Of a stretch of DNA of 64,000 nucleotides, positions 35,411 through 49,707 are shown one piece after another. The stretch's first letter is position 1; every line of letters begins with the position of its first letter. Below the pieces are notes generated by a model. That model was not told where the DNA came from. It saw only the letters and a program-made list of their open reading frames with translations, and did no database searches. A program made the translations under genes and the position numbers. Source of the stretch: Liolophura sinensis (lineage: Eukaryota; Mollusca; Polyplacophora; Chitonida; Chitonidae); assembly GCF_032854445.1 (NCBI RefSeq), contig NW_027018145.1, positions 1-64,000 on the forward strand. Reading direction: 5' to 3'.

Positions 35411-38400
35411 ATGCGGAATTGGGCCAGGCATCGGCAGGTGTTAAAAAATTGCATATTTCCCTGGTTTCCATGGAGTAAGAGCCGTTGCTGGGCACGTGAC
35501 TATGACATCAATGATCATTCAATTGTCGCTACAGCCAAAAGTATTGGTCGGAGAGCAACGCGGTTTGCACCATTCGATTTCTCGTCACAAAATACGTCGG
35601 ATTAGCCTCTTACCAGTAGCACTGGAACAGTTTTTCCACTTTTGCATTTTTGCCTGGTCTTTTTGTTAATTGAAATCGGCTACACTGTACTATGCACAAT
35701 CGCGACTGGTCATTATTATATTCAACTTTTGACTATATGTTATGTGCCCTTCGGTAGCCCAGAAGACGTCAAATCTTTGGGCTAAACCCATTAACCTCAC
35801 CCAGCAATTGTCTTACTTCTAAGTCCAAGACAATCTCAATGTCTTTATCTACGTGTAGAAAAACCACACCATTTGTACATAAAAAACACAAGGTACTAGA
35901 TACAGTCTGCTGTAAAAAGTACAACTGATCACTGACCCACATCAATAAGGTTCTAAAAGATGCGGAATTGGCCCAGGCATCGGCAGCTGTTTAAAAAATT
36001 GCAAATTTCCCTGGTTTCCATGGAGTAAGAGCCGTTGCTGGGCACGTGACTATGACATCAATGATCATTCAATTGTCGCTACAGCCAAAAGTATTGGTCG
36101 GAGAGCAACGCGGTTTGCACCATTCGATTTCTCGTCACAAAATACGTCGGATTAGCCTCTTACCAGCAGCACTGGAACAGTTTTTCCACTTTTGCATTTT
36201 TGCCTGGTCTTTTTGTTAATTGAAATCGGATACACTGTACTATGCACAATCGCGACTGGTCGTTACTATATTCAACTTTTAACTATACGTTATGTGCCCT
36301 TCGGTAGCCCAGAAGACGTCAAATCTTTGGGCTAAGCCCATTTAACTCATCCAGCAATTGTCTTACTTTTCAGTCCAAGACAATCTCAATGTCTTTATCT
36401 ACGTGTAGAAAAACCACACCATTTGTACATAAAAAACACAAGGTACTAGATACAGTCTGCTGTAAAAAGTACAACTGATCACTGACCCACATCAATAAGG
36501 TTCTAAAAGATGCGGAATTGGCCCAGGCATCGGCAGCTGTTTAGAAAATTGCAAATTTCCCTGGTTTCCATGGAGTAAGAGCCGTTGCTGGGCACGTGAC
36601 TATGACATCAATGATCATTCAATTGTCGCTACAGCCAAAAGTATTGGTCGGAGAGCAACGCGGTTTGCACCATTCGATTTCTCGTGACAAAATACGTCGG
36701 ATTAGCCTCTTACCAGTAGCACTGGAACAGTTTTTCCACTTTTGCATTTTTGCCTTGTCTTTTTGTTAATTGAAATCGGCTACACTGTACTATGCACAAT
36801 CGCGACTGGTCGTTACCATATTCAACTTTTAACTATACGTTATGTGCCCTTCGGTAGCCCAGAAGACGTCAAATCTTTGGGCTAAGCCCATTTAACTCAT
36901 CCAGCAATTGTCTTACTTTTAAGTCCAAGACAATCTCAATGTCTTTATCTACGTGTAGAAAAACCACACCATTCGTACATAAAAAACACAATGTACTAGA
37001 TACAGTCTGCTGTAAAAAGTACAACTGATCACTGAACCACATCTATAAGGTTCTAATAGATGCGGAATTGGGCCAGGCATCGGCATCTGTTAAAAAATTG
37101 CATATTTCCCTGGTTTCCATGGAGTAAGAGCCGTTGCTGGGCACGTGACTATGACATCAATGATCATTCAATTGTCGCTACAGCCAAAAGTATTGGTCGG
37201 AGAGCAACGCGGTTTGCACCATTCGATTTTTCGTCACAAAATACGTCGGATTAGCCTCTTACCAGTAGCACTGGAACAGTTTTTCCACTTTTGCATTTTT
37301 GCCTGGTCTTTTTGTTAATTGAAATCGGATACACTGTACTATGCACAATCGCGACTGGTCGTTACTATATTCAACTTTTAACTATACGTTATGTGCCCTT
37401 CGGTAGCCCAGAAGACGTCAAATCTTTGGGCTAAGCCCATTTAACTCATCCAGCAATTGTCTTACTTTTAAGTCCAAGACAATCTCAATGTCTTTATCTA
37501 CGTGTAGAAAAACCACACCATTCGTACATAAAAAACACAATGTACTAGATACAGTCTGCTGTAAAAAGTACAACTGATCACTGAACCACATCTATAAGGT
37601 TCTAATAGATGCGGAATTGGGCCAGGCATCGGCAGCTGTTAAAAAATTGCAAATTTCCCTGGTTTCCATGGAGTAAGAGCCGTTGCTGGGCACGTGACTA
37701 TGACATCAATGATCATTCAATTGTCGCTACAGCCAAAAGTATTGGTCGGAGAGCAACGCGGTTTGCACCATTCGATTTCTCGTCACAAAATACGTCGGAT
37801 TAGCCTCTTACCAGCAGCACTGGAACAGTTTTTCCACTTTTGCATTTTTGCCTGGTCTTTTTGTTAATTTGAAATCGGATACAATCTACTATGTACAATC
37901 GCGACTGGTTCTGACTATATTCAACTTTTGACTATAAGTTATGTGCCCTTCTGTAGCCCAGAAGACGTCAAATCTTTGGGCTAAGCCCATTTAACTCACC
38001 CAGCAATTGTCTTACTTTTAAGTCCAAGACAATCTCAATGTCTTTATCTACGTGTAGAAAAACCACACCATTCGTACATAAAAAACACAATGTACTAGAT
38101 ACAGTCTGCTGTAAAAAGTACAACTTATCACTGAACCACATCTATAAGGTTCTAATAGATGCGGAATTGGCCCAGGCATCGGCAGGTGATAAAAAATTGC
38201 ATTTTTCCCTGGTTTCCATGGAGTAAGAGCCGTTGCTGGGCACGTGACTATGACATCATTGATCATTCAATTGTCGCTACAGCCAAAAGTATTGGTCGGA
38301 GAGCAACGCGGTTTGCACCATTCGATTTCTCGTCACAAAATACGTCGGATTAGCCTCTTACCAGCAGCACTGGAACAGTTTTTCCACTTTTGCATTTTTG

Positions 38401-41400
38401 CCTGGTCTTTTTGTTAATTGAAATCGGCTACACTGTACTATGCACAATCGCGACTGGTCATTATTATATTCAACTTTTGACTATATGTTATGTGCCCTTC
38501 GGTAGCCCAGAAGACGTCAAATCTTTGGGCTAAACCCATTAACCTCACCCAGCAATTGTCTTACTTCTAAGTCCAAGACAATCTCAATGTCTTTATCTAC
38601 GTGTAGAAAAACCACACCATTTGTACATAAAAAACACAAGGTACTAGATACAGTCTGCTGTAAAAAGTACAACTGATCACTGACCCACATCAATAAGGTT
38701 CTAAAAGATGCGGAATTGGCCCAGGCATCGGCAGCTGTTTAAAAAATTGCAAATTTCCCTGGTTTCCATGGAGTAAGAGCCGTTGCTGGGCACGTGACTA
38801 TGACATCAATGATCATTCAATTGTCGCTACAGCCAAAAGTATTGGTCGGAGAGCAACGCGGTTTGCACCATTCGATTTCTCGTCACAAAATACGTCGGAT
38901 TAGCCTCTTACCAGCAGCACTGGAACAGTTTTTCCACTTTTGCATTTTTGCCTGGTCTTTTTGTTAATTGAAATCGGATACACTGTACTATGCACAATCG
39001 CGACTGGTCGTTACTATATTCAACTTTTAACTATACGTTATGTGCCCTTCGGTAGCCCAGAAGACGTCAAATCTTTGGGCTAAGCCCATTTAACTCATCC
39101 AGCAATTGTCTTACTTTTCAGTCCAAGACAATCTCAATGTCTTTATCTACGTGTAGAAAAACCACACCATTTGTATATAAAAACACAAGGTACTAGATAC
39201 AGTCTGCTGTAAAAAGTACAACTGATCACTGACCCACATCAATAAGGTTCTAAAAGATGCGGAATTGGCCCAGGCATCGGCAGCTGTTTAGAAAATTGCA
39301 AATTTCCCTGGTTTCCATGGAGTAAGAGCCGTTGCTGGGCACGTGACTATGACATCAATGATCATTCAATTGTCGCTACAGCCAAAAGTATTGGTCGGAG
39401 AGCAACGCGGTTTGCACCATTCGATTTCTCGTGACAAAATACGTCGGATTAGCCTCTTACCAGCAGTACTGGAACAGTTTTTCCACTTTTGCATTTTTGC
39501 CTGGTCTTTTTGTTAATTTGAAATCGGATACAATCTACTATGTACAATCGCGACTGGTCATGACTATATTCAACTTTTGACTATAAGTTATGTGCCCTTC
39601 TGTAGCCCAGAAGACGTCAAATCTTTGGGCTAAGCCCATTTAACTCACCCAGCAATTGTCTTACTTTTAAGTCCAAGACAATCTCAATGTCTTTATCTAC
39701 GTGTAGAAAAACCACACCATTCGTACATAAAAAACACAATGTACTAGATACAGTCTGCTGTAAAAAGTACAACTGATCACTGAACCACATCTATAAGGTT
39801 CTAATAGATGCGGAATTGGGCCAGGCATCGGCAGCTGTTTAAAAAATTGCAAATTTCCCTGGTTTCCATGGAGTAAGAGCCGTTGCTGGGCACGTGACTA
39901 TGACATCAATGATCATTCAATTGTCGCTACAGCCAAAAGTATTGGTCGGAGAGCAACTCGGTTTGCACCATTCGATTTCTTGTGACAAAATACGTCGAAT
40001 TAGCCTCTTACCAGCAGCACTGGAACAGTTTTTCCACTTTTGCATTTTTGCCTGGTCTTTTTGTTAATTTGAAATCGGATACAATCTACTATGTACAACC
40101 GCGACTGGTCATGACTATATTCAACTTTTGACTATAAGTTATGTGCCCTTCGGTAGCCCAGAAGACGTCAAATCTTTGGGCTAAGCCCATTTAACTCACC
40201 CAGCAATTGTCTTACTTTTAAGTCCAAGACAATCTCAATGTCTTTATCTACGTGTAGAAAAACCACACCATTCGTACATAAAAAACACAATGTACTAGAT
40301 ACAGTCTGCTGTAAAAAGTACAACTGATCACTGAACCACATATATAAGGTTCTAATAGATGCGGAATTGGGCCAGGCATCGGCAGCTGTTAAAAAATTGC
40401 ATATTTCCCTGGTTTCCATGGAGTAAGAGCCGTTGCTGGGCACGTGACTATGACATCAATGATCATTCAATTGTCGCTACAGCCAAAAGTATTGGTCGGA
40501 GAGCAACGCGGTTTGCACCATTCGATTTCTCGTCACAAAATACGTCGGATTAGCCTCTTACCAGTAGCACTGGAACAGTTTTTCCACTTTTGCATTTTTG
40601 CCTGGTCTTTTTGTTAATTGAAATCGGCTACACTGTACTATGCACAATCGCGACTGGTCATTATTATATTCAACTTTTGACTATATGTTATGTGCCCTTC
40701 GGTAGCCCAGAAGACGTCAAATCTTTGGGCTAAACCCATTAAACTCACCCAGCAATTGTCTTACTTCTAAGTCCAAGACAATCTCAATGTCTTTATCTAC
40801 GTGTAGAAAAACCACACCATTTGTACATAAAAAACACAAGGTACTAGATACAGTCTGCTGTAAAAAGTACAACTGATCACTGACCCACATCAATAAGGTT
40901 CTAAAAGATGCGGAATTGGCCCAGGCATCGGCAGCTGTTTAAAAAATTGCAAATTTCCCTGGTTTCCATGGAGTAAGAGCCGTTGCTGGGCACGTGACTA
41001 TGACATCAATGATCATTCAATTGTCGCTACAGCCAAAAGTATTGGTCGGAGAGCAACGCGGTTTGCACCATTCGATTTCTCGTCACAAAATACGTCGGAT
41101 TAGCCTCTTACCAGCAGCACTGGAACAGTTTTTCCACTTTTGCATTTTTGCCTGGTCTTTTTGTTAATTGAAATCGGATACACTGTACTATGCACAATCG
41201 CGACTGGTCGTTACTATATTCAACTTTTAACCATACGTTATGTGCCCTTCGGTAGCCCAGAAGACGTCAAATCTTTGGGCTAAGCCCATTTAACTCATCC
41301 AGCAATTGTCTTACTTTTAAGTCCAAGACAATCTCAATGTCTTTATCTACGTGTAGAAAAACCACACCATTCGTACATAAAAAACACAATGTACTAGATA

Positions 41401-44205
41401 CAGTCTGCTGTAAAAAGTACAACTGATCACTGAACCACATCTATAAGGTTCTAATAGATGCGGAATTGGGCCAGGCATCGGCAGCTGTTTAAAAAATTGC
41501 AAATTTCCCTGGTTTCCATGGAGTAAGAGCCGTTGCTGGGCACGTGACTATGACATCAATGATCATTCAATTGTCGCTACAGCCAAAAGTATTGGTCGGA
41601 GAGCAACGCGGTTTGCACCATTCGATTTCTCGTGACAAAATACGTCGGATTAGCCTCTTACCAGCAGCACTGGAACAGTTTTTCCACTTTTGCATTTTTG
41701 CCTGGTCTTTTTGTTAATTGAAATCTGCTACACTGTACTATGCACAATCGCGACTGGTCGTTACTATATTCAACTTTTAACCATACGTTATGTGCCCTTC
41801 GCTAGCCCAGAAGACGTCAAATCTTTGGGCTAAGCCCATTTAACTCATCCAGCAATTGTCTTACTTTTAAGTCCAAGACAATCTCAATGTCTTTATCTAC
41901 GTGTAGAAAAACCACACCATTCGTACATAAAAAACACAATGTACTAGATACAGTCTGCTGTAAAAAGTACAACTGATCACTGAACCACATCTATAAGGTT
42001 CTAATAGATGCGGAATTGGGCCAGGCATCGGCAGGTGATAAAAAATTGCATATTTCCCTGGTTTCCATGGAGTAAGAGCCGTTGCTGGGCACGTGACTAT
42101 GACATCAATGATCATTCAATTGTCGCTACAGCCAAAAGTATTGGTCGGAGAGCAACGCGGTTTGCACCATTCGATTTCTCGTCACAAAATACGTCGGATT
42201 AGCCTCTTACCAGCAGCACTGGAACAGTTTTTCCACTTTTGCATTTTTGCCTGGTCTTTTTGTTAATTGAAATCGGCTACACTGTACTATGCACAATCGC
42301 GACTGGTCATTATTATATTCAACTTTTGACTATATGTTATGTGCCCTTCGGTAGCCCAGAAGACGTCAAATCTTTGGGCTAAACCCATTAACCTCACCCA
42401 GCAATTGTCTTACTTCTAAGTCCAAGACAATCTCAATGTCTTTATCTACGTGTAGAAAAACCACACCATTCGTACATAAAAAACACAATGTACTAGATAC
42501 AGTCTGCTGTAAAAAGTACAACTGATCACTGAACCACATCTATAAGGTTCTAATAGATGCGGAATTGGGCCAGGCATCGGCAGCTGTTTAAAAAATTGCA
42601 AATTTCCCTGGTTTCCATGGAGTAAGAGCCGTTGCTGGGCACGTGACTATGACATCAATGATCATTCAATTGTCGCTACAGCCAAAAGTATTGGTCGGAG
42701 AGCAACGCGGTTTGCACCATTCGATTTCTCGTCACAAAATACGTCGGATTAGCCTCTTACCAGCAGCACTGGAACAGATTTTCCACTTTTGCATTTTTGC
42801 CTGGTCTTTTTGTTAATTGAAATCGGATACACTGTACTATGCACAATCGCGACTGGTCGTTACTATATTCAACTTTTAACCATACGTTATGTGCCCTTCG
42901 GTAGCCCAGAAGACGTCAAATCTTTGGGCTAAGCCCATTTAACTCATCCAGCAATTGTCTTACTTTTAAGTCCAAGACAATCTCAATGTCTTTATCTACG
43001 TGTAGAAAAACCACACCATTCGTACATAAAAAACACAATGTACTAGATACAGTCTGCTGTAAAAAGTACAACTGATCACTGAACCACATCTATAAGGTTC
43101 TAATAGATGCGGAATTGGGCCAGGCATCGGCAGCTGTTAAAAAATTGCAAATTTCCCTGGTTTCCATGGAGTAAGAGCCGTTGCTGGGCACGTGACTATG
43201 ACATCAATGATCATTCAATTGTCGCTACAGCCAAAAGTATTGGTCGGAGAGCAACGCGGTTTGCACCATTCGATTTCTCGTCACAAAATACGTCGGATTA
43301 GCCTCTTACCAGCAGCACTGGAACAGTTTTTCCACTTTTGCATTTTTGCCTGGTCTTTTTGTTAATTTGAAATCGGATACAATCTACTATGTACAATCGC
43401 GACTGGTTCTGACTATATTCAACTTTTGACTATAAGTTATGTGCCCTTCTGTAGCCCAGAAGACGTCAAATCTTTGGGCTAAGCCCATTTAACTCACCCA
43501 GCAATTGTCTTACTTTTAAGTCCAAGACAATCTCAATGTCTTTATCTACGTGTAGAAAAACCACACCATTCGTACATAAAAAACACAATGTACTAGATAC
43601 AGTCTGCTGTAAAAAGTACAACTTATCACTGAACCACATCTATAAGGTTCTAATAGATGCGGAATTGGCCCAGGCATCGGCAGGTGATAAAAAATTGCAT
43701 ATTTCCCTGGTTTCCATGGAGTAAGAGCCGTTGCTGGGCACGTGACTATGACATCAATGATCATTCAATTGTCGCTACAGCCAAAAGTATTGGTCGGAGA
43801 GCAACGCGGTTTGCACCATTCGATTTCTCGTCACAAAATACGTCGGATTAGCCTCTTACCAGCAGCACTGGAACAGTTTTTCCACTTTTGCATTTTTGCC
43901 TGGTCTTTTTGTTAATTGAAATCGGCTACACTGTACTATGCACAATCGCGACTGGTCATTATTATATTCAACTTTTGACTATATGTTATGTGCCCTTCGG
44001 TAGCCCAGAAGACGTCAAATCTTTGGGCTAAACCCATTAACCTCACCCAGCAATTGTCTTACTTCTAAGTCCAAGACAATCTCAATGTCTTTATCTACGT
44101 GTAGAAAAACCACACCATTTGTACATAAAAAACACAAGGTACTAGATACAGTCTGCTGTAAAAAGTACAACTGATCACTGACCCACATCAATAAGGTTCT
44201 AAAAG
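35411..44205 (+). repeat. Satellite monomers with interleaved 5- and 10-monomer duplications
   Basis: Boundaries are at 35411, 35960, 36510, 37060, 37609, 38159, 38708, 39257, 39808, 40359, 40908, 41458, 42008, 42557, 43107 and 43657. About 35,370-36,660 matches 38,120-39,410 (shift 2,748): CAACTTATC, GGCAGGTG and CCATTAACCTC are shared. About 37,390-39,430 matches 42,890-44,930 (shift 5,498), with CTGGTTCTGAC at 37905 and 43403. The 42008 monomer carries the GGCAGGTGATAAA mark without CAACTTATC, so it is a recombinant. One base is missing in a TGTATATAAAAACAC stretch at about 39174. Confidence 0.86.
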
Positions 44206-46955
44206 ATGCGGAATTGGCCCAGGCATCGGCAGCTGTTTAAAAAATTGCAAATTTCCCTGGTTTCCATGGAGTAAGAGCCGTTGCTGGGCACGTGACTATG
44301 ACATCAATGATCATTCAATTGTCGCTACAGCCAAAAGTATTGGTCGGAGAGCAACGCGGTTTGCACCATTCGATTTCTCGTCACAAAATACGTCGGATTA
44401 GCCTCTTACCAGCAGCACTGGAACAGTTTTTCCACTTTTGCATTTTTGCCTGGTCTTTTTGTTAATTGAAATCGGATACACTGTACTATGCACAATCGCG
44501 ACTGGTCGTTACTATATTCAACTTTTAACTATACGTTATGTGCCCTTCGGTAGCCCAGAAGACGTCAAATCTTTGGGCTAAGCCCATTTAACTCATCCAG
44601 CAATTGTCTTACTTTTCAGTCCAAGACAATCTCAATGTCTTTATCTACGTGTAGAAAAACCACACCATTTGTACATAAAAAACACAAGGTACTAGACACA
44701 GTCTGCTGTAAAAAGTACAACTGATCACTGACCCACATCAATAAGGTTCTAAAAGATGCGGAATTGGCCCAGGCATCGGCAGCTGTTTAGAAAATTGCAA
44801 ATTTCCCTGGTTTCCATGGAGTAAGAGCCGTTGCTGGGCACGTGACTATGACATCAATGATCATTCAATTGTCGCTACAGCCAAAAGTATTGGTCGGAGA
44901 GCAACGCGGTTTGCACCATTCGATTTCTCGTCACAAAATACGTCGGATTAGCCTCTTACCAGTAGCACTGGAACAGTTTTTCCACTTTTGCATTTTTGCC
45001 TGGTCTTTTTGTTAATTGAAATCGGATACACTGTACTATGCACAATCGCAACTTGTCGTTACTATATTCAACTTTTAACTATACGTTATGTGCCCTTCGG
45101 TAGCCCAGAAGACGTCAAATCTTTGGGCTAAGCCCATTTAACTCATCCAGCAATTGTCTTACTTTTAAGTCCAAGACAATCTCAATGTCTTTATCTACGT
45201 GTAGAAAAACCACACCATTCGTACATAAAAAACACAATGTACTAGATACAGTCTGCTGTAAAAAGTACAACTGATCACTGAACCACATCTATAAGGTTCT
45301 AATAGATGCGGAATTGGGCCAGGCATCGGCAGCTGTTTAAAAAATTGCAAATTTCCCTGGTTTCCATGGAGTAAGAGCCGTTGCTGGGCACGTGACTATG
45401 ACATCAATGATCATTCAATTGTCGCTACAGCCAAAAGTATTGGTCGAAGAGCAACGCGGTTTGCACCATTCGATTTCTCGTGACAAAATACGTCGGATTA
45501 GCCTCTTACCAGCAGCACTGGAACAGTTTTTCCACTTTTGCATTTTTGCCTGGTCTTTTTGTTAATTGAAATCGGATACACTGTACTATGCACAATCGCG
45601 ACTGGTCGTTACTATATTCAACTTTTAACCATACGTTATGTGCCCTTCGGTAGCCCAGAAGACGTCAAATCTTTGGGCTAAGCCCATTTAACTCACCCAG
45701 CAATTGTCTTACTTTTAAGTCCAAGACAATCTCAATGTCTTTATCTACGTGTAGAAAAACCACACCATTTGTACATAAAAAACACAAGGTACTAGATACA
45801 GTCTGCTGTAAAAAGTACAACTGATCACTGACCCACATCAATAAGGTTCTAAAAGATGCGGAATTGGCCCAGGCATCGGCAGCTGTTTAGAAAATTGCAA
45901 ATTTCCCTGGTTTCCATGGAGTAAGAGCCGTTGCTGGGCACGTGACTATGACATCAATGATCATTCAATTGTCGCTACAGCCAAAAGTATTGGTCGGAGA
46001 GCAACGCGGTTTGCACCATTCGATTTCTCGTGACAAAATACGTCGGATTAGCCTCTTACCAGCAGTACTGGAACAGTTTTTCCACTTTTGCATTTTTGCC
46101 TGGTCTTTTTGTTAATTGAAATCGGATACAATCTACTATGTACAATCGCGACTGGTCATGACTATATTCAACTTTTGACTATAAGTTATGTGCCCTTCTG
46201 TAGCCCAGAAGACGTCAAATCTTTGGGCTAAGCCCATTTAACTCACCCAGCAATTGTCTTACTTTTAAGTCCAAGACAATCTCAATGTCTTTATCTACGT
46301 GTAGAAAAACCACACCATTCGTACATAAAAAACACAATGTACTAGATACAGTCTGCTGTAAAAAGTACAACTGATCACTGAACCACATCTATAAGGTTCT
46401 AATAGATGCGGAATTGGGCCAGGCATCGGCAGCTGTTTAAAAAATTGCAAATTTCCCTGGTTTCCATGGAGTAAGAGCCGTTGCTGGGCACGTGACTATG
46501 ACATCAATGATCATTCAATTGTCGCTACAGCCAAAAGTATTGGTCGGAGAGCAACGCGGTTTGCACCATTCGATTTCTCGTCACAAAATACGTCGGATTA
46601 GCCTCTTACCAGTAGCACTGGAACAGTTTTTCCACTTTTGCATTTTTGCCTGGTCTTTTTGTTAATTGAAATCGGCTACACTGTACTATGCACAATCGCG
46701 ACTGGTCATTATTATATTCAACTTTTGACTATATGTTATGTGCCCTTCGGTAGCCCAGAAGACGTCAAATCTTTGGGCTAAACCCATTAAACTCACCCAG
46801 CAATTGTCTTACTTCTAAGTCCAAGACAATCTCAATGTCTTTATCTACGTGTAGAAAAACCACACCATTTGTACATAAAAAACACAAGGTACTAGATACA
46901 GTCTGCTGTAAAAAGTACAACTGATCACTGACCCACATCAATAAGGTTCTAAAAG
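44206..46955 (+). repeat. 5-monomer higher-order repeat, copy 1 (2,750 bp)
   Basis: Boundaries are at 44206, 44756, 45306, 45856 and 46406. Private marks recur exactly 2,750 bp later: ACTAGACACAG (44691 and 47441), AATCGCAACTTGTCG (45045 and 47795), TGGTCGAAGAGC (45441 and 48191) and GCAGTACTGG (about 46061 and 48813). Identity is best over about 44,600-46,430. Its last monomer (gamma) is replaced in copy 2 by a different alpha/beta hybrid at 49157. Confidence 0.93.
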
Positions 46956-49707
46956 ATGCGGAATTGGCCCAGGCATCGGCAGCTGTTTAAAAAATTGCAA
47001 ATTTCCCTGGTTTCCATGGAGTAAGAGCCGTTGCTGGGCACGTGACTATGACATCAATGATCATTCAATTGTCGCTACAGCCAAAAGTATTGGTCGGAGA
47101 GCAACGCGGTTTGCACCATTCGATTTCTCGTGACAAAATACGTCGGATTAGCCTCTTACCAGCAGCACTGGAACAGTTTTTCTACTTTTGCATTTTTGCC
47201 TGGTCTTTTTGTTAATTGAAATCGGCTACACTGTACTATGCACAATCGCGACTGGTCGTTACTATATTCAACTTTTAACTATACGTTATGTGCCCTTCGG
47301 TAGCCCAGAAGACGTCAAATCTTTGGGCTAAGCCCATTTAACTCATCCAGCAATTGTCTTACTTTTCAGTCCAAGACAATCTCAATGTCTTTATCTACGT
47401 GTAGAAAAACCACACCATTTGTACATAAAAAACACAAGGTACTAGACACAGTCTGCTGTAAAAAGTACAACTGATCACTGACCCACATCAATAAGGTTCT
47501 AAAAGATGCGGAATTGGCCCAGGCATCGGCAGCTGTTTAGAAAATTGCAAATTTCCCTGGTTTCCATGGAGTAAGAGCCGTTGCTGGGCACGTGACTATG
47601 ACATCAATGATCATTCAATTGTCGCTACAGCCAAAAGTATTGGTCGGAGAGCAACGCGGTTTGCACCATTCGATTTCTCGTCACAAAATACGTCGGATTA
47701 GCCTCTTACCAGTAGCACTGGAACAGTTTTTCCACTTTTGCATTTTTGCCTGGTCTTTTTGTTAATTGAAATCGGATACACTGTACTATGCACAATCGCA
47801 ACTTGTCGTTACTATATTCAACTTTTAACTATACGTTATGTGCCCTTCGGTAGCCCAGAAGACGTCAAATCTTTGGGCTAAGCCCATTTAACTCATCCAG
47901 CAATTGTCTTACTTTTAAGTCCAAGACAATCTCAATGTCTTTATCTACGTGTAGAAAAACCACACCATTCGTACATAAAAAACACAATGTACTAGATACA
48001 GTCTGCTGTAAAAAGTACAACTGATCACTGAACCACATCTATAAGGTTCTAATAGATGCGGAATTGGGCCAGGCATCGGCAGCTGTTTAAAAAATTGCAA
48101 ATTTCCCTGGTTTCCATGGAGTAAGAGCCGTTGCTGGGCACGTGACTATGACATCAATGATCATTCAATTGTCGCTACAGCCAAAAGTATTGGTCGAAGA
48201 GCAACGCGGTTTGCACCATTCGATTTCTCGTGACAAAATACGTCGGATTAGCCTCTTACCAGCAGCACTGGAACAGTTTTTCCACTTTTGCATTTTTGCC
48301 TGGTCTTTTTGTTAATTGAAATCGGATACACTGTACTATGCACAATCGCGACTGGTCGTTACTATATTCAACTTTTAACCATACGTTATGTGCCCTTCGG
48401 TAGCCCAGAAGACGTCAAATCTTTGGGCTAAGCCCATTTAACTCATCCAGCAATTGTCTTACTTTTAAGTCCAAGACAATCTCAATGTCTTTATCTACGT
48501 GTAGAAAAACCACACCATTTGTACATAAAAAACACAAGGTACTAGATACAGTCTGCTGTAAAAAGTACAACTGATCACTGACCCACATCAATAAGGTTCT
48601 AAAAGATGCGGAATTGGCCCAGGCATCGGCAGCTGTTTAGAAAATTGCAAATTTCCCTGGTTTCCATGGAGTAAGAGCCGTTGCTGGGCACGTGACTATG
48701 ACATCAATGATCATTCAATTGTCGCTACAGCCAAAAGTATTGGTCGGAGAGCAACGCGGTTTGCACCATTCGATTTCTCGTGACAAAATACGTCGGATTA
48801 GCCTCTTACCAGCAGTACTGGAACAGTTTTTCCACTTTTGCATTTTTGCCTGGTCTTTTTGTTAATTTGAAATCGGATACAATCTACTATGTACAATCGC
48901 GACTGGTCATGACTATATTCAACTTTTGACTATAAGTTATGTGCCCTTCTGTAGCCCAGAAGACGTCAAATCTTTGGGCTAAGCCCATTTAACTCACCCA
49001 GCAATTGTCTTACTTTTAAGTCCAAGACAATCTCAATGTCTTTATCTACGTGTAGAAAAACCACACCATTCGTACATAAAAAACACAATGTACTAGATAC
49101 AGTCTGCTGTAAAAAGTACAACTGATCACAGAACCACATCTATAAGGTTCTAATAGATGCGGAATTGGGCCAGGCATCGGCAGCAGTTTAAAAAATTGCA
49201 AATTTCCCTGGTTTCCATGGAGTAAGAGCCGTTGCTGGGCACGTGACTATGACATCAATGATCATTCAATTGTCGCTACAGCCAAAAGTATTGGTCGGAG
49301 AGCAACTCGGTTTGCACCATTCGATTTCTTGTGACAAAATACGTCGAATTAGCCTCTTACCAGCAGCACTGGAACAGTTTTTCCACTTTTGCATTTTTGC
49401 CTGGTCTTTTTGTTAATTTGAAATCGGATACACTGTACTATGTACAACCGCGACTGGTCATGACTATATTCAACTTTTGACTATATGTTATGTGCCCTTC
49501 GGTAGCCCAGAAGACGTCAAATCTTTGGGCTAAACCCATTAAACTCACCCAGCAATTGTCTTACTTCTAAGTCCAAGACAATCTCAATGTCTTTATCTAC
49601 GTGTAGAAAAACCACACCATTTGTACATAAAAAACACAAGGTACTAGATACAGTCTGCTGTAAAAAGTACAACTGATCACTGACCCACATCAATAAGGTT
49701 CTAAAAG
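46956..49707 (+). repeat. 5-monomer higher-order repeat, copy 2 (2,752 bp)
   Basis: Boundaries are at 46956, 47506, 48056, 48606 and 49157. It follows copy 1 for its first four monomers. The first monomer body differs (CTACTTTTGC and GGCTAC), and the last monomer (49157) carries GCAACTCGG, CTTGTGAC, GTCGAATTAG and AACCGCGACTGG, a set that recurs at 54108 and partly at 39808 and 63787. Confidence 0.92.

Noticed and set aside
40168-40443. Minus-strand frames of 60-99 codons sharing the peptide FLQQTVSSTLCFLCTNGV and HVDKDIEIVLDLKVRQLL
   Set aside because: Same argument: they recur because the DNA recurs, their ends vary with single-base changes, and I recognise no protein family.
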